A stretch of 55,694 bases of DNA from Cytobacillus sp. S13-E01 (GTDB lineage Bacteria; Bacillota; Bacilli; Bacillales; Bacillaceae_L). Numbering within the stretch: position 1 is the stretch's first letter; each line of letters starts with the position of its first letter. The notes beneath the pieces were generated by a model that made no database searches, had not been told where the DNA came from, and saw only the letters and a list, made by a program, of their open reading frames with translations. The position numbers and the translations under genes were made by a program. Location: positions 1 to 55,694 of the forward strand of contig NZ_JARFVC010000025.1 in NCBI RefSeq assembly GCF_029193815.1, written 5' to 3'. Positions 37,029 to 44,552 of the stretch are shown piece by piece.

Positions 37029-37382
37029 ATGCTTTTAAGCTGGCTTGAGCTAGTGTTATTTATAATGGCGAGTTTCCGTCTTACGAGACTATTAATTTAC
37101 GATAAAATTACTGTCTTTATTCGGAGGCCATTTCACGAGGAGGTTGAGGAGGCCCTACCAGATGGTACAACCGCAACCTACATCATAATTAAGGGTACTG
37201 GTCTCAAATATTGGATTGGAGAACTATTAAGCTGCCATTGGTGTACTGGTATTTGGAGTTCTGCGGTATTGTATATCTCGTGGATGTATTGGCCGATTGG
37301 GACAGAACCACTAATTATCATACTTGCCATTGCAGGTTTGGCTTCCACCATAGAAATAATTGTTGGTAGACTAATAGATTAG
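37029..37382 (+). CDS. yjcA: DUF1360 membrane protein YjcA
   Basis: A 117-residue sporulation-associated membrane protein. Two hydrophobic segments (about 3-22 and 85-110), FRLTRLLIYDKI near the start and ELLSCHWCTGIW with a CxxC pair are the DUF1360 marks I know. ATG 37029 follows AAAGGGGGATAGG; the upstream GTG precedes it. Position between cot genes and spoVIF matches B. subtilis yjcA. The molecular function is unknown to me. Confidence 0.82.
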   Translation: MLLSWLELVLFIMASFRLTRLLIYDKITVFIRRPFHEEVEEALPDGTTATYIIIKGTGLKYWIGELLSCHWCTGIWSSAVLYISWMYWPIGTEPLIIILAIAGLASTIEIIVGRLID

Positions 37383-37466
37383 TTTGAAAAATAGGTACAG
37401 AATGCCCTAACAGAAGCTAAAGAAATGAATAAACTATAGTAGTCTACATTAAATGGAGGAATAATA

Positions 37467-37586
37467 ATGAGTAATCGATTGGAAAAGGCTTCCTCTGCTA
37501 ACAGTTCTAAATCACACAAGACAGTGTCCTCTGCTAGTACTAAAAAGAAAAGAAGAGGCTGTGGCTGTGGGAAAAAGAGAAAATAA
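37467..37586 (+). CDS. 39-residue Ser/Lys-rich protein with GCGCGKKRK tail
   Basis: ATG 37467 lies seven bases after TGGAGGAAT. The product is MSNRLEKASS..., a Ser/Thr/Lys-rich stretch, ending KKKRRGCGCGKKRK. The two closely spaced cysteines and very basic tail are typical of small coat or crust proteins, but I cannot name it. A terminator follows directly. It is too short for usual gene callers. Confidence 0.6.
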   Translation: MSNRLEKASSANSSKSHKTVSSASTKKKRRGCGCGKKRK

Positions 37587-37588
37587 AA

Positions 37589-37620
37589 AAACAGGCTAAA
37601 CTTATTAGCCTGTTTTTTTA
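37589..37620 (+). terminator. Terminator after the 39-residue gene
   Basis: AAACAGGCTAA/TTAGCCTGTTT with loop ACTTA and seven Ts. Confidence 0.9.
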
Positions 37621-37727
37621 TGACAGAAAAGCTCGTCATATTATAGGGGAAACGCTTAATTTACTTTGAATGAAAACCATTTAATTTGTTGAGACATAAA
37701 ATATGGTAAATAAATGTTGAGGGATGA

Positions 37728-38495
37728 ATGAATTTGAAAAGTGTAAGAGAAGCAGTTGGGAAATCGAGGGACAGGTTGAATTTGACAGCGGTAACAAAAA
37801 GAACTACGGGGTATGTAAATCACACAATACCGATCATTATTTTTACTAATAAAGGAGTGCCGTTTCAGTTTTTTGGAGGAAGTGGATTTTATGCACCTTT
37901 TAAGACGCCATTTTTCATTGTTCGATTAGTTGATTATGAAAGAGGTATAGTTACGTTACAGTTATTAAAACCGTTATCAAGTATCGCTAACGAAATGGAA
38001 GATCCTTTTAAGCTAATATGTAGTACAAAGACATTATTAATAACAAACGAGTGCGTTGAAATGAAACTTGCATGTATATGTGGTTATCAAATTATCGACT
38101 GTTCTGTAATCAATCGTATAACAGATGATAAGGATGAAGCTTATGACGATAAAAAATATAAAACGCAATCTGCCACAGGTAAGCAAGAAATGATATCTGA
38201 TTATAGATTACCTACTAAACAAACCGATAAGAGTTTGTCACACGAATCTGCTCCATTAAATTATTTGAATCAAGATGACGAACAGTCTAATGATCATGGA
38301 AGTGTAAGTCATTTGGAGCCTGTTTTTGATCCACAGAATGAAAAGGTAACAAGCATTAATGATATAGAAGTTGAAAGTGAAACTAAAGAAAAGAAGTTTG
38401 ATTCTAAAATAGAGCAAAACATTAAAATAAGTAATAATAATGGTACAGCTATCATTTCCGAAAGCGGAAATTCTATAGTTGATATTGATATTTAA
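37728..38495 (+). CDS. CotZ-like protein with long tail ending in an SGNS motif
   Basis: A 255-residue protein. Residues about 30-135 resemble the CotY/CotZ core: IPIIIFTNKGVPFQFFGG, TPFFIVRLVDYERG, then TLLITNECVEMKLACICGYQI, which lines up with the corresponding part of the protein at 35129-35665. Residues 136-235 are hydrophilic and low in complexity. The last 18 residues, NGTAIISESGNSIVDIDI, recur in the protein at 39390 and partly in that at 38588. Start ATG 37728 has GAGGGATGA close by; TTG 37734 is an alternative. Confidence 0.75.
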   Translation: MNLKSVREAVGKSRDRLNLTAVTKRTTGYVNHTIPIIIFTNKGVPFQFFGGSGFYAPFKTPFFIVRLVDYERGIVTLQLLKPLSSIANEMEDPFKLICSTKTLLITNECVEMKLACICGYQIIDCSVINRITDDKDEAYDDKKYKTQSATGKQEMISDYRLPTKQTDKSLSHESAPLNYLNQDDEQSNDHGSVSHLEPVFDPQNEKVTSINDIEVESETKEKKFDSKIEQNIKISNNNGTAIISESGNSIVDIDI

Positions 38496-38587
38496 AAAAA
38501 TGTACTCTTGTCTTCCGTCAATCGTCCTAGCCAATCCTATCTTTTACAATATATTAAGAGTAGTAAGAGAAGAGGAGGTGACCGAGA

Positions 38588-39190
38588 ATGAGTTGGAGAG
38601 ATTTAGAGCAAAAATTTGAAGATCTTGCAAATGCTATGGCACTAGCAATACAAGAACAATGGCAAAAAGCTGAAGCCGATTCAGAATCAAAGGCCAAAGC
38701 AAAGTCTAAGTCAGAAAGTAAATCCAAATCAGAATCAGAATCAGAAGCTGAAGCTGAAGCTGAAAACGATTCTAGAATTTGGATTGATGTTAAAGGCGGA
38801 AATTCATATATCTTCAACAGTGGAAATTCTAAAGTTGAAGTGAAAGTTGATGCTAGAGCTGAGAACGAAGCTGAGTTAGAATCTGATTTTGAGTCAACAA
38901 ATGATGCAGAAAATAGAGCTGACCAAGAGACTGAGCAGGAACAAGAAAACGAACAAACACAAGAGCAGGAACAGGAACAAGAGCAAGAACAAGAACAAGA
39001 GCAAGAGCAAGAGCAAGAGCAAGAGCAAGAGCAAGAGCAAGAGCAAGAGCAAGAGCAAGAACAAGAACAAGAGCAAGCACAAGCAGCAATTAGCACTTCT
39101 GATTCTACTTCAGTAGCTGTTGCAGAAAACACAAACACTAACACTAACACTAGCACAAACACTAACAACAACACCAACCTTAATATTTAA
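38588..39190 (+). CDS. Low-complexity EQ-repeat protein with SGNS module
   Basis: A 200-residue protein behind a perfect AGGAGGTGACC. Residues 1-30 form an amphipathic helix (MSWRDLEQKFEDLANAMALA). Residues 31-61 are Lys/Ser/Glu/Ala-rich. Residues 64-87 form a beta-type module (GGNSYIFNSGNSKVEVKV). An acidic spacer follows, then about 50 residues of Glu-Gln repeats from a GAGCAA hexamer repeat (38957-39076), and an Asn/Thr tail. No family is known to me. Setting and composition suggest a spore surface protein; the Glu-Gln run could be a transglutaminase substrate. Both are inferences. Confidence 0.72.
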   Translation: MSWRDLEQKFEDLANAMALAIQEQWQKAEADSESKAKAKSKSESKSKSESESEAEAEAENDSRIWIDVKGGNSYIFNSGNSKVEVKVDARAENEAELESDFESTNDAENRADQETEQEQENEQTQEQEQEQEQEQEQEQEQEQEQEQEQEQEQEQEQEQEQEQAQAAISTSDSTSVAVAENTNTNTNTSTNTNNNTNLNI

Positions 39191-39201
39191 TATAAAAAGG
39201 G

Positions 39202-39228
39202 AAAACGCTCGTCATAGAGCGTTTTTAA
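39202..39228 (+). terminator. Terminator of the EQ-repeat gene
   Basis: AAAACGCTC/GAGCGTTTT-type stem with loop GTCAT (one end base shared) and TTTTT. Confidence 0.88.
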
Positions 39229-39389
39229 CTTGCTAAGAGATATATGATTTAATAGAATTAAAAGTTTAGGCCAAGCAATTTATCTTAATATAAAAATCGG
39301 ACTGTTTTATTAAAAATTAGTCTGTAGCCCTTACACTTGATATTACTTTACGTATAAATATAAAAGCAAGATCGGGAGGGGGGTTCACA

Positions 39390-39725
39390 ATGGGTGAACA
39401 AGAAAAAGAATTACTTTTTAAAATCGAAAAAATAATTGATGAAAAAATATCCAACTATTTAAATCATATAACTAAAGAATCGACCACCGAAATAAACAAT
39501 GAAAACGGAACGGCATCAATATTAAAAAGTGGTAACAGCATAGTATATATTGATAATTCTGGAATTGCTTATGCAATGCTTCTCTTTTATTACCAAATGA
39601 TGTCAGAAAAAGAGAAAATGGGTATAAACATTGATGACCTGCTTAGCAAAATTGAAGAAAGAATGTCAAAAAACCGAAAAGGCTTTGAGGAATTCCTATC
39701 GTCAATTAATGACAAAGAAAAATGA
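39390..39725 (+). CDS. SGNS-motif protein of the coat island
   Basis: A 111-residue protein behind GGGAGGGGGG. Residues 4-30 are a charged helix (KELLFKIEKIIDEKISNYL), residues 37-55 carry the motif NGTASILKSGNSIVYID, and the rest is helical and charged, ending NDKEK. The motif is nearly the same as the C-terminus of the CotZ-like protein two genes upstream. No family name is known to me. Confidence 0.68.
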   Translation: MGEQEKELLFKIEKIIDEKISNYLNHITKESTTEINNENGTASILKSGNSIVYIDNSGIAYAMLLFYYQMMSEKEKMGINIDDLLSKIEERMSKNRKGFEEFLSSINDKEK

Positions 39726-39881
39726 TAATGCATTCTTTAATTAAGCACAATTAAGTAAAAAGTAGCATGTTTAAAACTTGACGGTTCCTTATTTAATAGG
39801 AGCTGTTTTTGAGTTTGAAACAATTAATCATAGTTTTACTAAATAAAACATCTCCTAGAAAGAATCCGTTTATGTGAGTAT

Positions 39882-39928
39882 TTACCTGGTTTTTGTGTCT
39901 AGCTTCGGGCGCCCCTACGCTTTGCTTA
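39882..39928 (+). repeat. Minimal modular repeat copy R12, partly coding
   Basis: TTACCTGGTTTTTGTGTCTAGC, TTCGGGCGCCCC, TACGCTTTGCTTA. The 3' box is inside the convergent PAP2 gene: on the minus strand it encodes the last residues Ser-Lys-Ala and the TAG stop. Confidence 0.83.
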
Positions 39929-40595
39929 ATTCCTCAACAACAATTTGGCCAACCTGTCGACCAAGTCGAAGTCCTTCTTCATTATCTATTGGGAAATGAA
40001 CACCAGCATATAATCTAGAGTCAGCACATTCTTGAAACATTTTCCTTAATTTTTTTGCTTCACCTGGGAAAAAATATCCTAAAACTACTTCAGAACATCC
40101 TCCTACTGTTGCATGACCAGACGGATAAGTTGGATGTCTAGGGGTAGAAAGAATGGTCACAAGGCTCTGATCTAACTGGTTTGGTCGTGCTACTAGCCAA
40201 TCAAATTTTAATTTCCAAGTAAGTACAAAGGTATCATTGATAGCTGCAAGAACTACTGCTAAAATATGTGCTGCCATGGGTGCGGGAACTTTATAGGTAT
40301 CAATTAATTGATCCATTATAGGTAAAAATTGTTTTGTTGGTACACCTGTCCCCCAGTATTTTGCAATATCAATTTGATGAGGAGTTAACTTCAATAATGT
40401 GTTATTGACTAAACTAAGCTGAGAATCCCAATCAATTTTAGAAGGGTGACGAATGTCAAAAGTTATTTTACGACCATCCTTATAAAAAGTTTGGCCATGT
40501 TTATCGATTTTAATGTAGTGAGTTACCCAAGACCCGACCATTATTTTTTCAGCAGAATAAGATGACTTTTTCCACTTTTTATAGTTATTCACCAT
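39915..40595 (-). CDS. PAP2/vanadium haloperoxidase-type phosphatase
   Basis: A 226-residue protein of the PAP2 superfamily. The ordered motifs are WKLKFDWLVARPNQ (lysine and arginine of motif 1), YPSGHATVGG (motif 2) and SRLYAGVHFPIDNEEG (motif 3, catalytic His). There is no clear signal peptide or membrane span, and the spacing is closer to soluble vanadium-peroxidase-like members than to membrane lipid phosphatases. The substrate is unknown. Its C-terminus lies in repeat R12. Confidence 0.85.
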   Translation of the reverse strand: MVNNYKKWKKSSYSAEKIMVGSWVTHYIKIDKHGQTFYKDGRKITFDIRHPSKIDWDSQLSLVNNTLLKLTPHQIDIAKYWGTGVPTKQFLPIMDQLIDTYKVPAPMAAHILAVVLAAINDTFVLTWKLKFDWLVARPNQLDQSLVTILSTPRHPTYPSGHATVGGCSEVVLGYFFPGEAKKLRKMFQECADSRLYAGVHFPIDNEEGLRLGRQVGQIVVEELSKA

Positions 40596-40756
40596 AAAGC
40601 AGCTATCTCCTTTTTATTACTATCAAATACATTCTATGAGTAGACTGAATTTTTGATATGAAAGAAAATGAAATGGGCTAAATTGGAAAACATAAATAAT
40701 GTAATATAAAACATTCTAATATTGTAAAACAATATTTTAACAAGAAGGGGATACTA

Positions 40757-40960
40757 ATGACTGTTGTAGCTCAAGTTGCACAAACACTTGCAGGATTAAA
40801 AGCTGCTCAAGCAAGCTTTGAAACCTTTGCACTTCAAACAGATAATGAACAAGCAAAACAAATGTATCAGCAAGCTTCTCAGCAAACGCAAGCGATTGTT
40901 GATATGTTAGATCCACGGGTGAATGAAATTAAGCAAGAAGAACCACAATACAATCAATAA
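40757..40960 (+). CDS. DUF1657 small protein, first gene of spoVA-2mob
   Basis: A 67-residue helical protein, LKAAQASFETFALQTDNEQAKQ being its core, ending EEPQYNQ. DUF1657 proteins accompany the spoVA-2mob operon. AGAAGGGGAT precedes the ATG. A terminator follows it inside the operon, so this gene may be made in excess. The function is unknown. A second DUF1657 gene (43362) and a fused copy (end of 43598-44458) are present in the same operon. Confidence 0.88.
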   Translation: MTVVAQVAQTLAGLKAAQASFETFALQTDNEQAKQMYQQASQQTQAIVDMLDPRVNEIKQEEPQYNQ

Positions 40961-40966
40961 GTAGCT

Positions 40967-41001
40967 AAAAAGGGGGATGGTGAATGTTGCCACCCTTTTT
41001 T
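40967..41001 (+). terminator. Intra-operon terminator after the first DUF1657 gene
   Basis: AAAAAGGG...TGG pairs with CCACCCTTTTT across a short loop, with a GGA bulge, followed by TTTTTT. It could reduce transcription into the lipoprotein and spoVA genes. Confidence 0.72.
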
Positions 41002-41033
41002 GGAAGATTTTATAGGGAATGGATGATTTAATC

Positions 41034-41471
41034 ATGAAAAAAAAGTGGCAATTGTCCCTAATTATACTACTATTGGGCTTAGCAGCTTGTGCTGATTTAG
41101 ATACTCAGTCTTTTAAAAATATGAAGACAGATGACCTCCACGTTAATCAAACAACTGCTATAAGTGCAGAGGAACAAATAAAACAAATGAAAGAAGTAAC
41201 TGAGGTAGTTGCAATTAATAATGAAAAGCAGCTATTACTTGCGTTTAGGGTAAAGCAATTCGAAAAATTTCGCTTAAATAAGGTTGAAAAAAAGGTTAAG
41301 GATGAACTAAAGAAAGCGTACTCTGATTATGAACCTACTGTATCAAGTGATTTAAAGATTTTTCTTGAGACAAATAAAATAAAAAAAGACATCTTTAATC
41401 GAAATCTTAAAAAAGAAAAGGTTGAGGAAGAATTAGAAAGAGTGAAAAAGTTAAGTGAAGAACAAACTTAA
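41034..41471 (+). CDS. YhcN/YlaJ-type sporulation lipoprotein
   Basis: A 145-residue lipoprotein: the signal ends LAAC with Cys19 when started at ATG 41034, and the in-frame ATG at 41019 would only lengthen it. The body is lysine-rich, with VTEVVAINNEKQLLLAFRV and a C-terminal helix, as in the YhcN/YlaJ spore lipoproteins. This is the second gene of the typical spoVA-2mob operon and probably lies at the spore inner membrane. Confidence 0.85.
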   Translation: MKKKWQLSLIILLLGLAACADLDTQSFKNMKTDDLHVNQTTAISAEEQIKQMKEVTEVVAINNEKQLLLAFRVKQFEKFRLNKVEKKVKDELKKAYSDYEPTVSSDLKIFLETNKIKKDIFNRNLKKEKVEEELERVKKLSEEQT

Positions 41472-41497
41472 ATTAAATGCGGACTAGGTGATGCAAG

Positions 41498-41977
41498 ATG
41501 TCAAATAAAAACAGAAAAAATCTAACACCAACCCAACAAGAATACCATCAATTTCAATTAAAAAGAGAAACAAAGCGTCCGGTTTTTAAGAATTGTCTCA
41601 ACGCATTCCTTGTCGGGGGACTAATTTGTGTAATAGGACAGGCTGTTCAATTGTTCTTTATTTATAATTTTAACTTTACTGAGAAAACAGCTGGAAATCC
41701 AACTGTTGCGACAATGGTATTTTTTGCAATGCTATTAACAGGATTTGGAGTTTATGACCGAATTGCACAATTTGCAGGGGCGGGTAGTGCAGTACCGGTT
41801 ACTGGGTTCGGTAATGCTGTCATTTCAGCAGCAATTGAACATCGTACGGAGGGATTTGTTCTTGGAGTAGGTTCTAATATGTTCAAGCTTGCTGGTTCTG
41901 TTATTTTATTTGGAACTTTCTCTGCGTTTGTCGTCGCTTTAATCAAGACCATTTTATTAAAATGGGGAGGATTTTAA
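41498..41977 (+). CDS. spoVAC: SpoVAC (spoVA-2mob version)
   Basis: A 159-residue membrane protein with four predicted helices. The family strings [43 protein letters not shown] and EGFVLGVGSNMFKLAG are clear. SpoVAC forms a mechanosensitive channel for dipicolinic acid (DPA) release. The gene overlaps the longer frame of spoVAD and carries its ribosome binding site near its end. Confidence 0.93.
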   Translation: MSNKNRKNLTPTQQEYHQFQLKRETKRPVFKNCLNAFLVGGLICVIGQAVQLFFIYNFNFTEKTAGNPTVATMVFFAMLLTGFGVYDRIAQFAGAGSAVPVTGFGNAVISAAIEHRTEGFVLGVGSNMFKLAGSVILFGTFSAFVVALIKTILLKWGGF

Positions 41978-41979
41978 GA

Positions 41980-42993
41980 ATGCTTCAAGGACATGGAACG
42001 TGGGTATTTGAAAATAAACCTGTAATTATTTCAACTGGAACAGTTGGGGGCCCCTTTGAAGCCAATGGTAAAATTCCTGATGATTTTGATTTACTGCATG
42101 AAGATTTATGGCTTGGTGAAGACTCTTACGAAAAGGCTCATAAGGTTTTATTTGAAGAAGCTTATTATAAAGCCATAGAAAAAGCAAACCTTGAAAAAGA
42201 AAAGATCCAGTTTATATTAGCTGGTGATCTCATAAACCAAATAACTCCTTCTAGCTTTGCCGCTAGAACATTGGGAACACCTTATTTTGGACTTTTTGGA
42301 GCATGTTCGACTTCAATGGAAGGATTAGCATTAGGGTCTTTTATCATTAATCATGGTGGAGCAAATTATATATTAACCGGTGCTGGCAGTCACAATGCAG
42401 CCGTTGAAAAGCAGTTTAGGTACCCAACAGAATATGGTGGACAAAAACCTCCGACAGCACAGTGGACAGTAACTGGAGCAGGTGCTGCTGTGTTAAGTCA
42501 AAAAGGGGATGGACCTAAAGTAACGTCAGCGACAATAGGTAAGGTCATTGATATGGGTTTATCAGATCCGTTTAATATGGGTGGAGCAATGGCACCAGCG
42601 GCTGTTGATACAATTGAAGCCCATTTTAGGGACAGGCAACTTGATCCTTCCTATTATGACTTAATTGTAACAGGTGATTTAGGTCATGTTGGTCGTGAGG
42701 TTTCACTTGATTTAATGAGAAAACATGGGTTAAACATCAATGAATCCAGGTATTGGGACTGTGGATTAATTATCTATAAAGAAGCTCAACCGGTATTAGC
42801 AGGGGGAAGTGGAGCGGGTTGTTCAGCTACTGTTGTTTACGGGCATTTATTAAATCGAATGAAAAAAGGTGAATTTAAACGAATTCTAGTCGTTGCAACT
42901 GGCGCATTATTATCACCATTATCATTTCAGCAAAAAGAGTCAATTCCTTGTATTGCGCATGCTGTATCAATTGAGTATGGGGGGGAAGAGTAA
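41980..42993 (+). CDS. spoVAD: SpoVAD (spoVA-2mob version)
   Basis: A 337-residue thiolase-fold protein that binds DPA and takes part in its uptake into the forespore. The start is ATG 41980, two bases after the spoVAC stop, behind [22 protein letters not shown], the [13 protein letters not shown] loop with Cys, and [16 protein letters not shown] are the family marks. It overlaps spoVAEb by one base. Confidence 0.94.
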   Translation: MLQGHGTWVFENKPVIISTGTVGGPFEANGKIPDDFDLLHEDLWLGEDSYEKAHKVLFEEAYYKAIEKANLEKEKIQFILAGDLINQITPSSFAARTLGTPYFGLFGACSTSMEGLALGSFIINHGGANYILTGAGSHNAAVEKQFRYPTEYGGQKPPTAQWTVTGAGAAVLSQKGDGPKVTSATIGKVIDMGLSDPFNMGGAMAPAAVDTIEAHFRDRQLDPSYYDLIVTGDLGHVGREVSLDLMRKHGLNINESRYWDCGLIIYKEAQPVLAGGSGAGCSATVVYGHLLNRMKKGEFKRILVVATGALLSPLSFQQKESIPCIAHAVSIEYGGEE

Positions 42994-43349
42994 TGTTTCA
43001 AACCTTTTTTTGGGCATTTGTTGTCGGTGGCTTAATATGCGTGATAGGACAAATTATGTTTGATGTATTTAAATTAACACCTGCACACACTTTAAGCTCA
43101 CTAGTTGTTGCAGGTGCTATCCTAGATGGATTTAACCTATATGAGCCCCTAATGGCCTTTGCTGGGGCCGGGGCAACCATACCAATCACAAGCTTTGGTA
43201 ATTCCCTTGTTCATGGTGCTATGCAAGAAGGTGAAAAGCATGGGATTGTTGGTGTATTAACAGGAATGTTTGAAGTAACAAGTTCTGGTATTTCAGCGGC
43301 GATTATTTTTGGTTTTATTGGTGCATTATTTTTTAAACCAAAAGGTTAA
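42993..43349 (+). CDS. spoVAEb: SpoVAEb (spoVA-2mob version)
   Basis: A 118-residue membrane protein with three to four helices: [41 protein letters not shown] and [13 protein letters not shown]. The sequence is related to SpoVAC. TAATG overlap with spoVAD implies coupling. The set C-D-Eb without A, B, Ea and F is what defines spoVA-2mob rather than the housekeeping spoVA operon. Confidence 0.93.
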   Translation: MFQTFFWAFVVGGLICVIGQIMFDVFKLTPAHTLSSLVVAGAILDGFNLYEPLMAFAGAGATIPITSFGNSLVHGAMQEGEKHGIVGVLTGMFEVTSSGISAAIIFGFIGALFFKPKG

Positions 43350-43361
43350 GGAGGAATTATT

Positions 43362-43568
43362 GTGACTGTAGCCTCTCAAGTAAAACAAAGTTTGGCAAGT
43401 ACTAAAAGTATGCATGCAAGCTTCCAATCGTTGGCACTAACAGCATCTGATGAGGATGCAAAACGTATATTTCATGAAGTAATGATGATGACAGACGAAG
43501 TTATAAAGGATTTAGCGATAAGAGTTGGTGAATTGGAACGAGAAGAACCACAGTACAAAGGATTTTAA
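43362..43568 (+). CDS. DUF1657 small protein, second copy
   Basis: A 68-residue helical protein starting at GTG 43362, behind AAGGAGGAATTATT. LASTKSMHASFQSLALTASDEDAKR aligns with the first DUF1657 gene, and both end EREEPQYKG/KQEEPQYNQ. It precedes the 2Duf gene, as in other spoVA-2mob operons. Confidence 0.88.
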   Translation: MTVASQVKQSLASTKSMHASFQSLALTASDEDAKRIFHEVMMMTDEVIKDLAIRVGELEREEPQYKGF

Positions 43569-43597
43569 ATACACACCTAAGTTAGGGGGTGACTGAT

Positions 43598-44458
43598 ATG
43601 CCTGGTTGGATTGAAGTCACAATTCGTTCAGTATCTATCATTGCTGGATTATTTTTTATCACTAAGCTTCTAGGAAAAAAACAGTTGTCCAAGCTATCAT
43701 TTTTTGAATATATTGCTGGAATAACAATTGGAGATATTGCTGGGACCTTATCAATGGACCTGGAATTAAATCTTACGAATGGAATTACTAGTATTTTAAT
43801 CTGGTCTTTATTCCCAATTGCTTTTTCATATTTCTCATTAAAAAATAAGTCTTTTAGAGACTTTGCAGAAGGAACATCGACTGTTTTTATAAAAAACGGA
43901 AAAATTATGGAAGATAATCTAAAAAAGGAGAAATATTCTATAGATGAGTTACTGGAACAACTCCGAAAAAAACAAGTATTCCAAGCTTCTGATGTAGAGT
44001 TTGCTACGTTGGAAACGAATGGGGATATAAATATCCTTTTAAAAAGAGAAAAACAACCACTCACCGTTGGAGATATCTTCAAAAACGCTCCGTCGGTAAA
44101 AGAACCTCAAACAGTAGTAATGGACGGTAGAATTTTAGATGAACCATTATCGACAAGAGGACTGAACCGTGGGTGGTTGAAGGAAGAATTAGATAAAATT
44201 GGTGTAACAATTGAGAATGTCTTCTTAGGTCAGGTTGATAGCTACGGACAATTAACCGTCGATCTATACGATGACAAAATTCAAGTCCCACAACCAGTAG
44301 CGAATAAACTGCTAATGGCTTCGATTTTAAAAAACGAGGCGGATTTAGAAGCCTTTGCCTTACAAACTGGGTCACAAAGTGCTAAAGAAATGTACACAAA
44401 AAATGCTGAAGTAATGAGAAAAATTAGTAAAAAAGTAGCCCCTTTATTAAAAAGCTGA
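43598..44458 (+). CDS. 2Duf: DUF421-DUF1657 fusion membrane protein
   Basis: A 286-residue protein from ATG 43598 (after GGGGGTGA). Residues 1-75 hold three helices of the DUF421/YetF type (FEYIAGITIGDIAGTLSMDL), residues 80-220 the DUF421 cytoplasmic part (SIDELLEQLRKKQVF, FATLETNGDINIL, ILDEPL). Residues about 238-285 are a DUF1657-like domain: FALQTGSQSAKEMY matches FALQTDNEQAKQMY of the first gene. This is the 2Duf protein reported to raise spore wet-heat resistance and stabilise the inner membrane. Confidence 0.92.
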   Translation: MPGWIEVTIRSVSIIAGLFFITKLLGKKQLSKLSFFEYIAGITIGDIAGTLSMDLELNLTNGITSILIWSLFPIAFSYFSLKNKSFRDFAEGTSTVFIKNGKIMEDNLKKEKYSIDELLEQLRKKQVFQASDVEFATLETNGDINILLKREKQPLTVGDIFKNAPSVKEPQTVVMDGRILDEPLSTRGLNRGWLKEELDKIGVTIENVFLGQVDSYGQLTVDLYDDKIQVPQPVANKLLMASILKNEADLEAFALQTGSQSAKEMYTKNAEVMRKISKKVAPLLKS

Positions 44459-44461
44459 AGA

Positions 44462-44493
44462 AGAACTGGTTATTTGCTGGTTCTTTTTTTTTT
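44462..44493 (+). terminator. spoVA-2mob operon terminator
   Basis: AGAACTGG with CTGGTTCT (two wobbles), 7-base loop, followed by nine Ts. Confidence 0.85.
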
Positions 44494-44552
44494 CGTTTAC
44501 ATATCCTAGTATGAAGGGAAATCAATTTTTGATTTTTTTGGAGTTGATTAGA

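Noticed and set aside
38554-39177. Minus-strand cysteine/serine-repeat protein opposite the EQ-repeat gene
   Set aside because: It is the complement of the GAGCAA repeat; the plus-strand gene has a perfect ribosome binding site and sensible composition, the minus frame has none.
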